The notes: generated by a model not told the origin, from the sequence alone. DNA of 64,000 bases from Actinernus sp. WN-2022 (GCA_030867875.1 JAOWCC010000577.1:145754344-145818343), one strand, 5' to 3'. Positions 22,701 through 33,039 are shown, counted from the stretch's first letter. Made by a program: numbers and translations.

Positions 22701-24339
22701 TTATCAACGTCGATAGAACCCAGTATCTAACTCGGCCTACGCCGACACAGACCTCCTTTGTAACATACCACAGCATACTTTTCCTATATTGAAAAATACG
22801 TTTTATTTCGATCGAATCTTTGGTAGCCTAATCCTTGGGTGCTTATATTTCCTTTCTTTTCTTTTCCTTTATTTAACTAGCTTCCTTTCCTTTCCATTCC
22901 ATTCAGTTCCGCTCCGCTCTGTTCCGTTCCGTTCCATTCCATCCATTCCATTCCTTTTCATTCTATCCTTTCCCTTCTATTCCATTCCTTTCCATTCCAT
23001 TCCTTTTCTTTCCATTCCATTCCTTTCTATTCCTCATTTCCATTCCATTCCATTCCATTCCATTCCATTCCATTCCATTCCATTCCATTCTTTTCAATTC
23101 CTTTCCGTTCCATTCCATCCATTCCATTCCTTTTCATTCTATCCTTTCTCTTCTCTTCTATTCCATTCCATTCCATTCCATTCCTTTCCATTCCATTCCA
23201 TTCCTTTTCATTCTATCCTTTCCCTTCTATTCCATTCCTTTCCATTCCATTCCTTTTCTTTCCATTCCATTCCTTTCTATTCCGCTTTTCCATTCCATTC
23301 CATTCCATTCCATTCCGTTCCATTCTTTTCAATTCCTTTCCGTTCCATTCCATCCATTCCATTCCTTTTCATTCTATCATTTCCCTTCTATTCCATTCCA
23401 TTCCATTCCATTCCATTCCTTTCTATTCCTCATTTCCATTCCATTCCATTCCATTCCTCACCATTCTTTTCAATTCCTTTCCATTCCATTCCATTCCTTT
23501 CCTCTCCTCTCCTCTCCTCTCCTTTTCTTTTCTTTTCTTTCTATTCCTTTCGTTTCGTTTCGTTTCCTTTCACCATAAAGTGAAGTTATTAATTGAGAGA
23601 TTGAGAGGAAAGCCAACCTGTGTAATTATGGTTGATTATGGATATTTTCCTCTTGAAGTTTGAAGACGAGAGCGAGTGCACGCCTCTGTACATCGCCGTG
23701 CTAAAGAACAACAAGAAGATGATTGAATGGCTCCTGGAGCAGGTTAGTCAGGGAAACCCTGGAACCCACTCAGTGAAGAGAACTGAACTGCGGAATGTAT
23801 ATGACGATAGTACCGTAACTACACGAATCTACAGGCAAAAAGTATATATGACGTATTTCATTAGTTAAACACCTTCAGATCTCTTGCTGGCCGTCTAACG
23901 GCGTTGTAACCTCGCGGGGGGGAGTACTCATGTTTATGACGTATTATACATGTTCGGCGATACACGGTCGGGTTTTCTGTAAAAATATGAGGAATTCCGT
24001 GTTATATATAGGCAAATCAGAATAATAAATCAGGGCAGGAGCCATTAACAGTAAAATGGACTCCTGATCAGGGTTATTAACGAAATATCAATAAATCAAA
24101 ATAACCATAACTTGCATGGTAATCCGGCTTTTGGAACTATTGAACCTTCTGGCGGTTCCTATATATATATACCTATATAAATAAAACAAGAAAAACAAGA
24201 TTATTTCCAATTACGTGACTGAATGTCTAATCTCTCTTCTCTTTAATTTTAGGGTGCAGATAAGAAGGGCAAATCCCCGGATGGAGAGAAGTATGTGGAC
24301 TGCACGGAGAACGAGGAGATAAAAGCACTTTTCAAGTAG
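19643..24339 (+). CDS. Gene 1: myotrophin (V-1)-like ankyrin-repeat protein, 4 coding exons
   Basis: Exons 19643-19711, 19994-20107, 23659-23742 and 24253-24339 join in phase 0 to give 117 aa. Start is ATG 19643 (context AAAATGG). Residues 1-23 match the N-terminal helix pair (SGDL). Residues 24-61 form an ankyrin repeat with GGRTPLHHAVDAGKIDV and NGADVD. Residues 62-94 form another with ECTPLYIAV, WLLEQ and GADK. The tail has KSPDGEKYVDCTENEEIKAL, paralleling the myotrophin ending (PDG...N..IKAL). Length and layout match vertebrate myotrophin (118 aa), a cytosolic protein that binds and inhibits actin capping protein CapZ; that role here is inferred. A spliced 3' UTR follows. A tandem paralogue lies at 33832-46975. 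Confidence 0.85.
19994..20107 (+). CDS. Gene 1 exon 2 (ankyrin repeat)
   Basis: Acceptor TCTGTAG, donor GTAAGT. 38 codons with the ankyrin signature GRTPLHHAVDAGKID, VLLRNGADVD. Phase 0 at both ends. Confidence 0.9.
20881..21208 (+). repeat. Tandem duplication of about 205 bp in gene 1 intron 2
   Basis: Unit A starts near 20881 and unit B near 21086; both contain ATCAATGCCAT, GAGATAACTGAT and AGAAATACGGTCAAAG. Unit B is interrupted at 21208 by a retroelement composite and resumes at 22480-22560 (ATCTCAATGTTTTGCATTAC). Confidence 0.8.
21209..21300 (-). mobile_element. Penelope-like terminal fragment with hammerhead-like core
   Basis: Minus strand: CTGAAGA, hairpin GGCTA/TAGCC, GAAA, hairpin TATAGT/ACTATA, then ACGTTGTTCCAGCTTTGC. 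The last block is shared with the Penelope regions at 16341 and 37050. Confidence 0.7.
21301..21637 (+). pseudogene. CR1/L2-like LINE 3' end with (ATT)n tail
   Basis: Plus-strand frame TWGQNRFACHCINDWN, SLPENIRTLSFNNFK and a stop at about 21421-21423: the final motif of CR1/L2-type polyproteins (WN.LP..iR...FK). A short 3' UTR ends in GGGCTCCCTGGC and an ATT repeat (21610-21632). 5'-truncated. Confidence 0.8.
21638..22120 (+). pseudogene. Non-LTR retrotransposon C-terminus with zinc-knuckle and TCTATG tail
   Basis: The plus frame to the stop at 21958-21960 includes LEIETGRYTKPY, LEERICKICKKGIEDEIHLL, KCPLYGEKRN: the Cx2C...H...C knuckle and R.C..C...iEDE.H....C..Y...R pattern found at the end of many non-LTR polyproteins. 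The 3' UTR ends in AATAAAAAAATG and a TCTATG microsatellite (22099-22120), typical of LINE 3' ends. 5'-truncated. Confidence 0.85.
22330..22479 (+). mobile_element. Penelope-like terminal fragment, plus orientation
   Basis: ACACGTTGTTTCAGCTTTTC, TGTAGTCCTCGGGCTTC and AGATCCAACGTTCAACAAAC match, in order, the minus strand of 36930-37110 and of 16341-16410. Preceded by a 15-C run at about 22298-22311. Confidence 0.7.
22840..23577 (+). repeat. Pyrimidine-rich (TTCCA)n satellite in gene 1 intron 2
   Basis: More than 700 bp of TTCCA/TTCCTTTCCA pentamers, with long pure blocks (23040-23088, 23160-23190). Higher-order copies recur: CCATCCATTCCATTCCTTTT appears at about 22939, 23114 and 23349, giving superunits of about 175-240 bp. 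The 264-codon frame is low-complexity and not a gene. The array ends just 80 bp before exon 3. Confidence 0.95.
23659..23742 (+). CDS. Gene 1 exon 3 (ankyrin repeat)
   Basis: Acceptor TTGAAG, donor GTTAGT. 28 codons with ESECTPLYIAVLKNNKK and WLLEQ. Same length and phase as gene 2 exon 3. Confidence 0.85.
24253..24339 (+). CDS. Gene 1 exon 4 (C-terminal coding part)
   Basis: Acceptor ATTTTAG. 28 codons from GADKKGKSPDGE to EEIKALFK, then TAG. The exon continues as 3' UTR to a strong donor (GCA|GTAAGT at 24367), only 27 nt after the stop, so a downstream splice there would not be expected to trigger decay. Confidence 0.85.
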   Translation, partial: GADKKGKSPDGEKYVDCTENEEIKALFK

Positions 24340-25519
24340 CACACGCCACCCTTAGAAGATGACGCAGTAAGTGATGCTGTAATAGGATTAACTAAGCTGG
24401 GTGCGGAGCCAGTAACAATATAAATAGGTACGCGATGGCGAATAAAGTCGCCACGTTGATGATTCAACGTACAGAAACGATACATAAACATGTAACAAAC
24501 TGCGCTTAAAATAGAATATTAAATCATTAATTTCTGCAAAATCTCCAAAGCGTTCTGGTAGATACCTCGGCAAATTGTTTCTGATTTTTCTTCCTGAACA
24601 AAAATTGAATGTTCCTGTTCTTGTGCAGTCACGAGCCTTGACAAACTGAAGTAGAACGGCTCCCGGCTGTGTTCCATTATATATAAGTGCAATGACATCT
24701 TGCCGAGTACTTTATAAATATTACAATAACTGAAACAAGAGTCCTTTAAAAACCGCTCTCCCAAATGTTGTTGTAAGCTTTGCCGTCTCAGACTGTTATA
24801 GAATGAAGGGCACAGAATTGAAAAAGACTTAAGAAACGCAGGTACAGAACGAACGAATTCTACTCCGTCGACACACGACCACAACAGTGACTCGAAGACC
24901 CCGGGGGAGGGGGAGGGGTCCACATGCAGGCTATATTTTGCAATGCGTTTGTCGAAAAATAACAAACAACCAACACACTATCACAGCTTTGAAATGCATA
25001 AAATTCATGTTTTGTTTACTATTCAAACGGAACGGATATTTAAAAAAATATTCAGTCTGTATTCCAATAGTTTTCTTGCTCAACCCTGTACCGGCCCTGA
25101 GTTATATTTTGCAATAAGCCTGCTCGCTTTCTAGTAGTTATAAACCGCTGAAATTTAATCAGTAAAATATTTTGCCCAGTATCTTAAGTTTACAATTGAT
25201 GAATTTCACAGAACTGAAATTTTATGGAAATTATTTGACATCAGATTCTCATACAGGCACTGTAGTTCCCATGCTGTTGGTCCTGATTACCCATGATGCT
25301 TCATTTTCTTGAAAGGCTTATTGTGGTTCCCGCTTAAAGTATAACGGTAGACTCCACTGAGCATGCGCAACCAAAGAACCCGGAGAAAAATACTCGGACT
25401 AATGTTGGCACCGATGTCTGTGTCGCCTTCGAATATGAAATAGTGCGAGCGGCGAAGCCGTGAACCATGTACATGTTCAATTGGATTTTTGAACGTTTTT
25501 TTAAAGTTACCAGTGGAAC

Positions 25520-25792
25520 CAGGAGCCCATTACCAGGAGCGTGCATCTCCCAGATTAGGTCTGTCCAACAGCAGAACAGATGATGTAGCTATTTTTAGCT
25601 TTGTGTTTCCCGCGAAAAGAAACAAAGGCCGTCACTTTTAACCAATCGGGATGCACTGAAAAAATGTAATTAACATGGTTGAAACTGCAAAAAAATACTA
25701 AAGCGCAAGAGAACAAAAGACAACGTAATCGCATACCAGAATTTTGCGACTATAAATAGCCACATAGGTACGCTCCTGGTAATGGGCTCCTG
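25520..25792. mobile_element. MITE family A, copy 1 (CAGGAGCC ends, 7-bp target duplication)
   Basis: Ends CAGGAGCCCATTACCAGGAG and its reverse complement. Flanked by GTGGAAC at 25513-25519 and 25793-25799. Two more copies at 43081-43424 and 45395-45749. Confidence 0.85.
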
Positions 25793-25925
25793 GTGGAACT
25801 CACCTTGGCTGGATCACACACACTGCGCATGCCAGTGACGCAAACTGTAGCGCCGAACTGTAATTTTACGTTTATCAAAAATTTCAGAACATTGTTTAAT
25901 TTCTGAAAGTATCATTTTAGAAGCC

Positions 25926-26032
25926 ATTCAATAAACTCGCAGTACTTGCCGTGTTTTATCAAGGTCTAAAAACACTCCGCTGCTCGTCGTATGTTTAAAC
26001 CTGATAAAATACTACTGCTCGTTTATTAAACG
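25926..26032. mobile_element. Foldback MITE family B, copy 1
   Basis: Arms TTCAATAAACTCGCAGTAC..GTGTTTTATCA and, inverted, TGATAAAATAC..GTTTATTAAAC. A second copy is at 47903-48003. Confidence 0.65.
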
Positions 26033-26250
26033 CTACATAAAGCGAAGAGCGCAGTAGAAAGTCCTTCAGTTGATATTTCTTCTTCATTTCAGGTCGTCTT
26101 GGACTGTTTTAGAGACCCGGATTGCATCCAGAGAGAATATTTACACCTTTAGAAGTAACAGTCATAAACTTGGAAACAGTCTATGAAGAACACTTGAGCC
26201 TGATTAGCAACAGCATGACTTATGCAACTTACTCCATTAGTGTTGTTGTG

Positions 26251-26446
26251 GAGCGGACTTCTTATGAGTCAGCATGGGACAAAACTATGGCATAACCTTA
26301 CCGTAACTTGCCGTACCGTAACTCTGTAATTTCATTGGATCAGAAATACAAAATCAACGAAGAAGCCATTTCAATCTCACGGCATGCCTACGATAACGTG
26401 CTGTAAGGAATTGCTATAACCTGCCCTCTCATATGAAATGCGCTCT
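26251..26446. mobile_element. MITE family C, copy 1, in the gene 1 3' UTR exon
   Basis: Matches 46706-46909: AGC(A)GATTTC-type ends, CATGGGACAAAACTATGGCA, ACCTTACCGTAAC, TACCGTAACTCTGTAATTT, CTCATATGAAATGCGCTCT. Terminal arms are more degraded than in copy 2. Confidence 0.75.
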
Positions 26447-26507
26447 ATAGCCTTAGTTTGATACCGTACGTATCGTGTAGGAAACATATAACAGCGATGT
26501 AAACGAA

Positions 26508-26513
26508 AATAAA
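26508..26513 (+). promoter_or_regulatory. Polyadenylation signal AATAAA for gene 1
   Basis: Canonical hexamer about 415 nt into the presumed last exon of gene 1. Confidence 0.5.
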
Positions 26514-26825
26514 GGGCTTAGTAAAGAGCAACACTAAATCGAGTATATTGGTATCTTCTCTTCTACTCTGCATGCAGCTTCAATCAACAATGAAACAGAG
26601 AAGAGAAAGGAGAGCGGTTATTAGCAAAATGAACTGAAGGAAAAGAACAAAACTGAAGTGAAAAGTGACTGTTAGTTCAGTGTGTCTTTCTTTTGTTTCG
26701 TTTCTCTTTCCTATCTTTTCGTTTTAGTATTTTCCTCATATTGTTCATCTCCTTTCGTATCCTATGATGGCTTCCTTTTGTTTTCATTCCGCTCATTTAA
26801 TTAGTTTTATTTATTATTTCTTTTA

Positions 26826-27072
26826 AGGGACCGGACATTATTAAGCGGGGGTGGGGGCTACTAGATTTGTAGGAGGATCAATTTTTTATATGATTCTCTT
26901 TTATATATATAGGGGGGGGGCATAATTTATTTTAATTACCGGTAAGTACACTTACTATGGCTCATTTATAGGCTTATCCAGGGTGGGCTGCAGGGTTACG
27001 ATTTTTTGGGCAAGTCACAATGCAGATCTAGTAGCCCCTCGCCCCCCTACCGCTAAATAATGTCCGATCCCT
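26826..27072. mobile_element. MITE with AGGGACCGGACATTATT ends
   Basis: Left AGGGACCGGACATTATTAAG and on to GGGGGCTACT; right AGTAGCCCCTCG..TAATGTCCGATCCCT, its inverted copy. 247 bp. A CTAGTAGATCT-like centre, no coding content. Confidence 0.8.
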
Positions 27073-27306
27073 AATTTAATTTCCTTCATTCTTTCCTTAT
27101 TTTGGTCCGTCGTTTTACTGTTAACTTCCTTTAGTCCTCTTCATTTCTTTCCCTTTGCAGTTCTTATCAGTTGAATTCAACAGTAATTCCAATTGAAACG
27201 AAATTATGACAGAACCATATTGTAGTGTAAAAGTAGTAAGTTACGTTTACCGTTACTTAGAGTATCATGTGGTTGAGGTCGTTCACAATCATTTCTTTAT
27301 ATTTAT

Positions 27307-27472
27307 AGGGGTATAGAATGGTCAAATCCGAGACTCGCCGAGACGCCGAGACCCTTGTTTCAAAATCCGAGCCCGAGACTTACTTCTCATCCGAGACTCG
27401 CCGAGACGCCGAGACTCTTTATTGAATTTTGCCGATACTCTACGATATTTTGAGGGACCATTCTATACCCCT
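27307..27472. mobile_element. MITE with AGGGGTATAGAATGGTC ends
   Basis: Left AGGGGTATAGAATGGTC, right GACCATTCTATACCCCT. Inside, a direct repeat of ATCCGAGACTCGCCGAGACG occurs twice (27328 and 27390 region). Confidence 0.85.
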
Positions 27473-28143
27473 TATATTGCTTAATTATAGCATAGCCACG
27501 ATATAACGAGCGCTGATTGGCAAAAAAGCGTGTTTTATCAGAGTATATACCATGCACGAGTGTGTATTGTTGTTTTGTATTGATTGTTTGCTTTCCTCTC
27601 GCGCTTAAATCTATATACCACATAGCAATTAAGAAGCCTTAGCCACGTATTATACTATCATAAAAACACTCCAGTCATCTCAGAACACTCGATAAATGTC
27701 AAAAGCACGCGCCTTCGGTTTGTGTTTTCAACTGACATTTCTCTTTAAAAGTTCTCAAATGCCCGTCCTGTTTTATGATGGTGCAATACTTTTTATTATT
27801 ATTATTATTATTATTTAAAGATTTGCCATGTAAGTGGCAGTTGAAAAATACAATAGGACACGAGGTCCCCTACAATTTATTAGACACCTATCAACCCATC
27901 CCCTAGTATGAAACCTGAAGACCCAACCCAAATTACCCATAGAAAGAAAAACACAAATATATCAATGACAAATGGAGAAATAAAGTAATAGAAGAAAGCA
28001 AAACAAAATAGTCCACTTTTGATAAAATGGGACTTCGGCCTAGTACAAATGCCAATGCAAGGCTCGGAAAAGGATCGCGTGTTCTCCGAGCCTCACACAA
28101 AAATTCTCACCCCGCTTACCAATACAATACAAAATGATTTATT

Positions 28144-28390
28144 AGAGCGGTTTTCAGTTGAGTGTAGTAAAACCAAACGCAAATTACCCACAGCCAGCCA
28201 ATCACAGGAGCGAGTAATCACAAGTAACGCATAAATGGCTTCCCTGTGAGCCAATGACAAACCAAACCAAAACCAATTTGCGTTTGGTTTTACTTTGGAT
28301 TCTGATTGGCTGGTTTACTTTCTCAGCCAATAGGAGAGCTTAGAAAACGCAAAATCAAAACACTTCCGACACTCAATTGAAATCCGCTCT
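28144..28390. mobile_element. MITE family D, copy 1 (AGAGCGGTTTTCAGTTGAGTGT ends)
   Basis: Ends AGAGCGGTTTTCAGTTGAGT and ACTCAATTGAAATCCGCTCT. The interior has ATTGGCTG/CCAATGA-type CCAAT motifs and AAACCAAACGCAAATT repeated in inverse. The second copy is at 52501-52715. Confidence 0.85.
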
Positions 28391-28429
28391 ATCACCTTGA
28401 AAACATGTTTGTTACATTGGTGTAGATCT

Positions 28430-29095
28430 AATAAACTTATATATAATAAAAAATAATCAATTTATGTAATTTACATGTGTAGTATAAGATTAATCAGAAT
28501 TTTTAACAATTAAATTTATAATATGTTTGATATATATCGAGCTAACGTTTACTATATTATTGTCCTTCATAGAAACAATATAATGAAATAGTGTAATGTC
28601 ACTAAAAGAAGAGAAAAGAGGATTTATAGCATATAATTCATTAATGAAAGAAACTCAAGCTTGTATCATACTGCAATTCCTGCATTTAAACAAGTAGTGG
28701 AATTCGTTCCCAATTTCACCCGAACTGACAAATGGTACAAACTCTCTGTACTCTTGGTATTTGTTTATAACGACCGCGCTCGACAGGGAATTGGTGACCT
28801 GAAAGTCGTAACTTTGTTACAGCTCTACGTGTTTCAAAATCGTCCGCTGCATATAGTTCTAGTTTTAAACTTTACAAACCCTGTGAAATTTCTTCTTTCT
28901 CTTTATCCCACTCATTAATATACATTTATTCTATATTTCGTATAACTAACTTAAGGATGTACTTGAAATCCGAATTTAAAACCAAATTCTTATATTCAAA
29001 ATTTCCTAATTTTAATAAATTCGACATAATACTAAACCAAGACTACTTCTTGTTCAAATTACAAGAGACTTCAATAGCCCCAGTCAATAAAGGGT
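28430..29095. other. AT-rich intergenic stretch between genes 1 and 2
   Basis: AT-rich; the 85-codon frame at 28661-28918 has no recognised features. Its right half probably belongs to the minus-strand LINE remnant. Confidence 0.4.
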
Positions 29096-29099
29096 TATC

Positions 29100-29420
29100 G
29101 TTATGATCAAGTAAGTGGAATAGATATTTTGTAAATAGAAACATGTATAGGTAAAACTCCAAGTTCTGCTCTTACAGCAAAATTGGTGACAAGGATGATT
29201 TTATACATTTTAAGGTTTAACTTTTCAGAAATTAAATTTGTGTGGAACATGGATTATTTAAACTTAAGTGAAAGAGCTACTGAACGTTTACAATAAGCAC
29301 CCCAAACTTTACAATTGTACATCAGGATAGGGCTTACTATTCAAAGAAGTCCCAGAACGTTGATGAAAAACTTTGAAAAGGCTGAAAAGAGCTCGTATTC
29401 CTTTATTATATAAATGTGAC
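29100..29420 (-). pseudogene. Decayed non-LTR retrotransposon fragment
   Basis: The minus strand gives PILMYNCKVWGAY (about 29320), then LNLKMYKIILVT and VRAELGVLPIHVSIYK (29140-29230). These match the late RT region of LINEs whose pattern is iKPIL.Y..EvWG and K..LgV...a.N.Av..ELG..Pl. Stops and frameshifts are present. Confidence 0.6.
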
Positions 29421-29930
29421 TGGCTAACCGCAAAGGAACCAGAAGGAGTCGAGGCAGAACCAAGATAAGTGTAACATTTGGTGGCCATCGCATGGAAAAT
29501 AGGCTAGTGGCTAACAGCTACAGACACGCATGCATACATGGTTGAGGCTTCTTTATTTGTTAAATAAATAATACTCCAAGACTTAAGTTTAACCGAATGA
29601 TTAGGGCCACTAGGCGCGACCACTGTGCCATCCCGGCTCCTTATTAAATGCATGTGTTCGTGATGACACAGGTGAGACCTGCCAATAAATAAACGCGTGC
29701 ATCAATACCAACTGATTACTCAACCACATGATCACATATTCATATAGTGAGTGAAGTGAAGATTCCAGGGGCTGTATCGTTCCTCTATCAACCCAGAACG
29801 GAAAGAGTTCTAATGATAAAGTTTGAACAGTTTCAGGCCGTTTCCTGTTCTGTACACTGTTCGAATACATACGAGGTCAAGGGGATGCAAAGATGAAACG
29901 TCAGTACATTAACTAAGAGGGATCTGATAT

Positions 29931-30326
29931 AAAGCTTGGTTTTCGCTAGCGACGCAAGCACAAGCACAAGAGATATGTGTCAAGTGAAAACGAACCGTGC
30001 AATAAGCACAAGACTCGCTGGTCACTTGTCTCTTTGTTTAGCGGCCAATAATCCAATATGGCAGCCATCGTGCTCGAACAGCTAGTATATTGCTTGTTTT
30101 GATTGGTCAAACGTAATTAGCTATCAAAGACTCCATTGTGCTTGCGTTGTCTTCCGTTTTCACTAGCACATGCAAGCATAAGCACAAGCACAAGGAAATG
30201 GTAAATTTTGATCCTTGTGCTTGTGTTTGCGTCAGTGCTTGCGCTTGCGTCGTGCTCGTTTTCACTGTGAAATAAGGACTCTTGTGCTTGCGCTTGTGCT
30301 TGCGTCACTAGTGGAAACCAGGCTTT
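29931..30326. mobile_element. MITE with hexanucleotide-rich ends (AAGCACAAGCACAAG)
   Basis: Left AAAGCTTGGTTTTCGCTAGC, then GACGCAAGCACAAGCACAAG; the right end is the inverted equivalent, CTTGTGCTTGCGTCACTAGT..GGAAACCAGGCTTT. Internal GCTTGTGCTT repeats. Flanking TAA/TTAA is compatible with a TWA duplication (Harbinger type), not proven. Confidence 0.75.
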
Positions 30327-30551
30327 AAGAAGTTATCGAAGAACTCGGCCAGACGGCACATTATGTGAGTAGTGATATAAAAACAAACTTTCAACTGAAA
30401 CAGCCATAAGAGGTGATCAGTCAGGACCCGGCTCAATCCACAGATCGAATTGGAATTTAGCGTGTTGGTTTTTGTGGGCCGGGGGGAGGAACTAATCGGA
30501 GAAAAACCCTCGGAGCAAGGGCGAGAAACTCACCTATGGCGCCGCGTCCGG

Positions 30552-30642
30552 TACTCTCCTTCGCAGCCGTTATTTGTGTCGTCACACAACGCTTCTCCCA
30601 AGCGTTGCGTGACGACACAAATAACGGCTGCGAAGGAGACTA
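30552..30642. mobile_element. 91-bp palindromic MITE with 9-bp target duplication
   Basis: Arms of about 43 bp from TACTCTCCTTCGCAGCCGTT to its inverted copy ending GCGAAGGAGACTA, loop of 4-6 bp. Flanked by CGCGTCCGG at 30543-30551 and 30643-30651. A 9-bp duplication points to the Mutator-like group. Confidence 0.85.
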
Positions 30643-30945
30643 CGCGTCCGGGGACACAAAATCGACAAGAGGAAATTAAAGGAAAACAAGGAAAACGAAA
30701 GATGACCAAAGTCCAAAACTTCACACGGCGCGCGTGCGTGACCGTGTGCCTCTCGCGCTACATAAGATATAAGGCGTGTCTCTTGGCTTGAGGTGGACCG
30801 TGTTCACTACACTGATCAATGCAGAATCGTAAATAACTTAATTGGTAACTACTGCAAAGACCGAATATTACTCAGCTATTATTGAGGGCAACCAAAATAA
30901 TCAAAGAGTTTTTATTCAAAACAGTTGACAAGCTACTGCACAGAA

Positions 30946-31555
30946 AGGCGGAAGCATGCTATCCATCATGTCGCTCCGTGATGATGAACTTACTGAGAAG
31001 TTTGCAGACTTTTTTGCAGATAAAATTGTGAATATTCGCGATATGTTATCTGCAAAAAGTTCTTCAATTGAAAATCCTTTTCCTGATTCGGTGTCTCCCT
31101 CGTGTGAACTACTCTGCTTCCAGCCTGTCTCATCCAAGCCCATCGAAGACCAGCTGATTGGTACGACTGCAGTGAAATCCTGTCCTTTGGATCCCATCCC
31201 AGCTAGTGTGCTCAAGGGCTGTCTACCCGTGCTGCTACCTGCATGTCATTACCAAGAAATCTTCCCCTCTTCTCCCCTTCGCAGGCTATTACCAACTGAT
31301 GGTTAATCTATCACTAGAGACTGCATCAGTTCCTGATGTGCATAAGGTGGCCTTGTTAAACCATTTGTTGAAGAAGGCCAACCTTGACTTTGAAGTCAGG
31401 TTTAATAATTTTAGGCCCGTTTCTAACCTTATGTTTATCTCAAAAGTGGCAGAGAAAGCTGTTGCTTTTCAGTTAAATAGTTATATCTTAGATATTAATA
31501 ACCTTGGTGAGGTTTTCCAGTCAGCTTACAAGAAACTACATACATGTATGTAATC
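30946..31555 (+). pseudogene. CR1/L2-like LINE reverse transcriptase N-terminal part (frameshifted)
   Basis: Plus strand: ELTEKFADFFADKIVNIRDM, then SCPLDPIPASVLKGCLP (to about 31240), then after a frameshift INLSLETASVPDVHKVAL, LLKKANLD, FRPVSNLMFISKVAEKAV and FQSAYKK near 31530. This follows the CR1/L2 RT entry region (LDPiP..llK, NLSL..G.vP...K.A, LLKK..LD, N.RPVSNL.FisK..Ek, fQSAYr). The fragment ends where the 19-bp minisatellite starts; the catalytic YADD region is absent. Confidence 0.85.
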
Positions 31556-31599
31556 TAAGCAAGGCAGTTTCAGTGCTACATTGTATAACGATATTTTTA

Positions 31600-32809
31600 G
31601 AGCCACATACTAGAGATTGAGCCACATACTAGAGATTGAGCCACATATTAGAGATTGAGCCACATACTAGAGATTGAGCCACATGCTAGAGATTGAGCCA
31701 CATACTAGAGATTGAGCCACATACTAGAGATTGAGCCACATACTAGAGATCAGTCGAGCCACATACTAGAGATCAGTTGAGCCACATATTAGAGATTGAG
31801 CCACATATTAGAGATTGAGCCACATACTAGAGATTGAGCCACATATTAGAGATTGATCCACATAGTAGAGATTGAGCCACATACTAGAGATTGAGCCACA
31901 TAGTAGAGATTGAGCCACATACTAGAGATTGAGCCACATATACTAGAGATTGAGCCACATACTAGAGCGGATTGAGCCACATACTAGAGATTGAGCCACA
32001 TACTAGAGACTGAGCCACATACTAGAGATTGAGCCCATACTAGAGATTGAGCCATGCACATACTAGAGATTGAGCCACATACTAGAGATTGAGCCACATA
32101 CTAGAGATTGAGCCACATACTAGAGATTGAGCCACATACTAGAGACTGAGCCACATACTAGAGATTGAGCCACATACTAGAGACTGAGCCACATACTAGA
32201 GATTGAGCCACATACTAGAGATTGAGCCACATACTAGAGATTGAGCCACATACTAGAGATCAGTCGAGCCACATACTAGAGATCAGTTGAGCCACATATT
32301 AGAGATTGAGCCACATATTAGAGATTGAGCCACATACTATAGATTGAGCCACATAGTAGAGATTGAGCCACATAGTAGAGATTGAGCCACATACTAGAGA
32401 TTGAGCCACATATTAGAGATTGAGCCACATAGTAGAGATTGAGCCACATACTAGAGATTGAGCCACATACTAGAGATTGAGCCACATACTAGAGACTGAG
32501 CCACATACTAGAGATTGAGCCCATACTAGAGATTGAGCCATGCACATACTAGAGATTGAGCCACATACTAGAGATTGAGCCACATACTAGAGATTGAGCC
32601 ACATACTAGAGATTGAGCCACATACTAGAGACTGAGCCACATACTAGAGATTGAGCCCATACTAGAGATTGAGCCATGCACATACTAGAGATTGAGCCAC
32701 ATACTAGAGATTGAGCCACATATTAGAGATTGAGCCACATATTAGAGATTGAGCCACATATTAGAGATTGAGCCACATACTAGAGATTGAGCCACATACT
32801 AGAGATTGA
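31600..32809 (+). repeat. 19-bp minisatellite, forward array
   Basis: About 63 copies of GAGCCACATACTAGAGATT. Variants (ATTAGAG, ATAGTAGAG, GATCAGTCGAGCC, GAGCCATGCACAT) recur in the same order, for example around 31745-31800 and 32260-32310, and 32030-32060, 32515-32545 and 32650-32690. This indicates larger duplications within the array. Confidence 0.95.
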
Positions 32810-32837
32810 AAAAGGAAGGTCAATGAAAGACCTTGAG

Positions 32838-33039
32838 TTCTAGTTGGTGGCTCAATCTCTAGTATGTGGCTCAATCTCTAGTTGGTGGCTCAATCTCTAG
32901 TATGTGGCTCAATCTCTAGTATGTGGCTCAATCTCTAATATGTGGCTCAATCTCTAATATGTGGCTCAATCTCTAATATGTGGCTCAATCTCTAGTATGT
33001 GGCTCAATCTCTAGTATGTGCATGGCTCAATCTCTAGTA
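32838..33039 (-). repeat. 19-bp minisatellite, inverted array
   Basis: About 10 copies of AATCTCTAGTATGTGGCTC, the reverse complement of the preceding unit, separated from it by a 28-bp junction (AAAAAGGAAGGTCAATGAAAG region). The rare ATGCACAT variant reappears here at about 33016. Confidence 0.95.

Larger units (their letters stand above)
24367..26092 (+). other. Probable 3' UTR intron of gene 1
   Basis: Begins GTAAGT and ends in TTCTTCATTTCAG. It contains a MITE (25520-25792), a foldback repeat (25926-26032) and otherwise plain sequence; the 148-codon minus frame at 24519-24965 shows no family signature. Confidence 0.5.
26093..26520 (+). other. Probable 3' UTR exon of gene 1
   Basis: Follows a good acceptor (TTCTTCATTTCAG) and ends shortly after AATAAA at 26508-26513. 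Contains an embedded MITE (26251-26446). Non-coding in this model. Confidence 0.5.

Noticed and set aside
22789..23583. 264-codon frame rich in Phe, Ser, Pro, His.
   Set aside because: Pure translation of the TTCCA satellite.
24519..24965. 148-codon minus-strand frame.
   Set aside because: No domain or composition signature, and it lies in the probable 3' UTR intron of gene 1; length alone is not enough.
29600..29640. tRNA-like GGGATGGCACAGTGGTCGCG on the minus strand.
   Set aside because: Only an A-box-like stretch; no B box at the right distance, so neither tRNA nor SINE is called.
31600..33039. Possible CRISPR-like array of regularly spaced repeats.
   Set aside because: The 19-bp units are contiguous without unique spacers; it is a minisatellite in a eukaryotic context.
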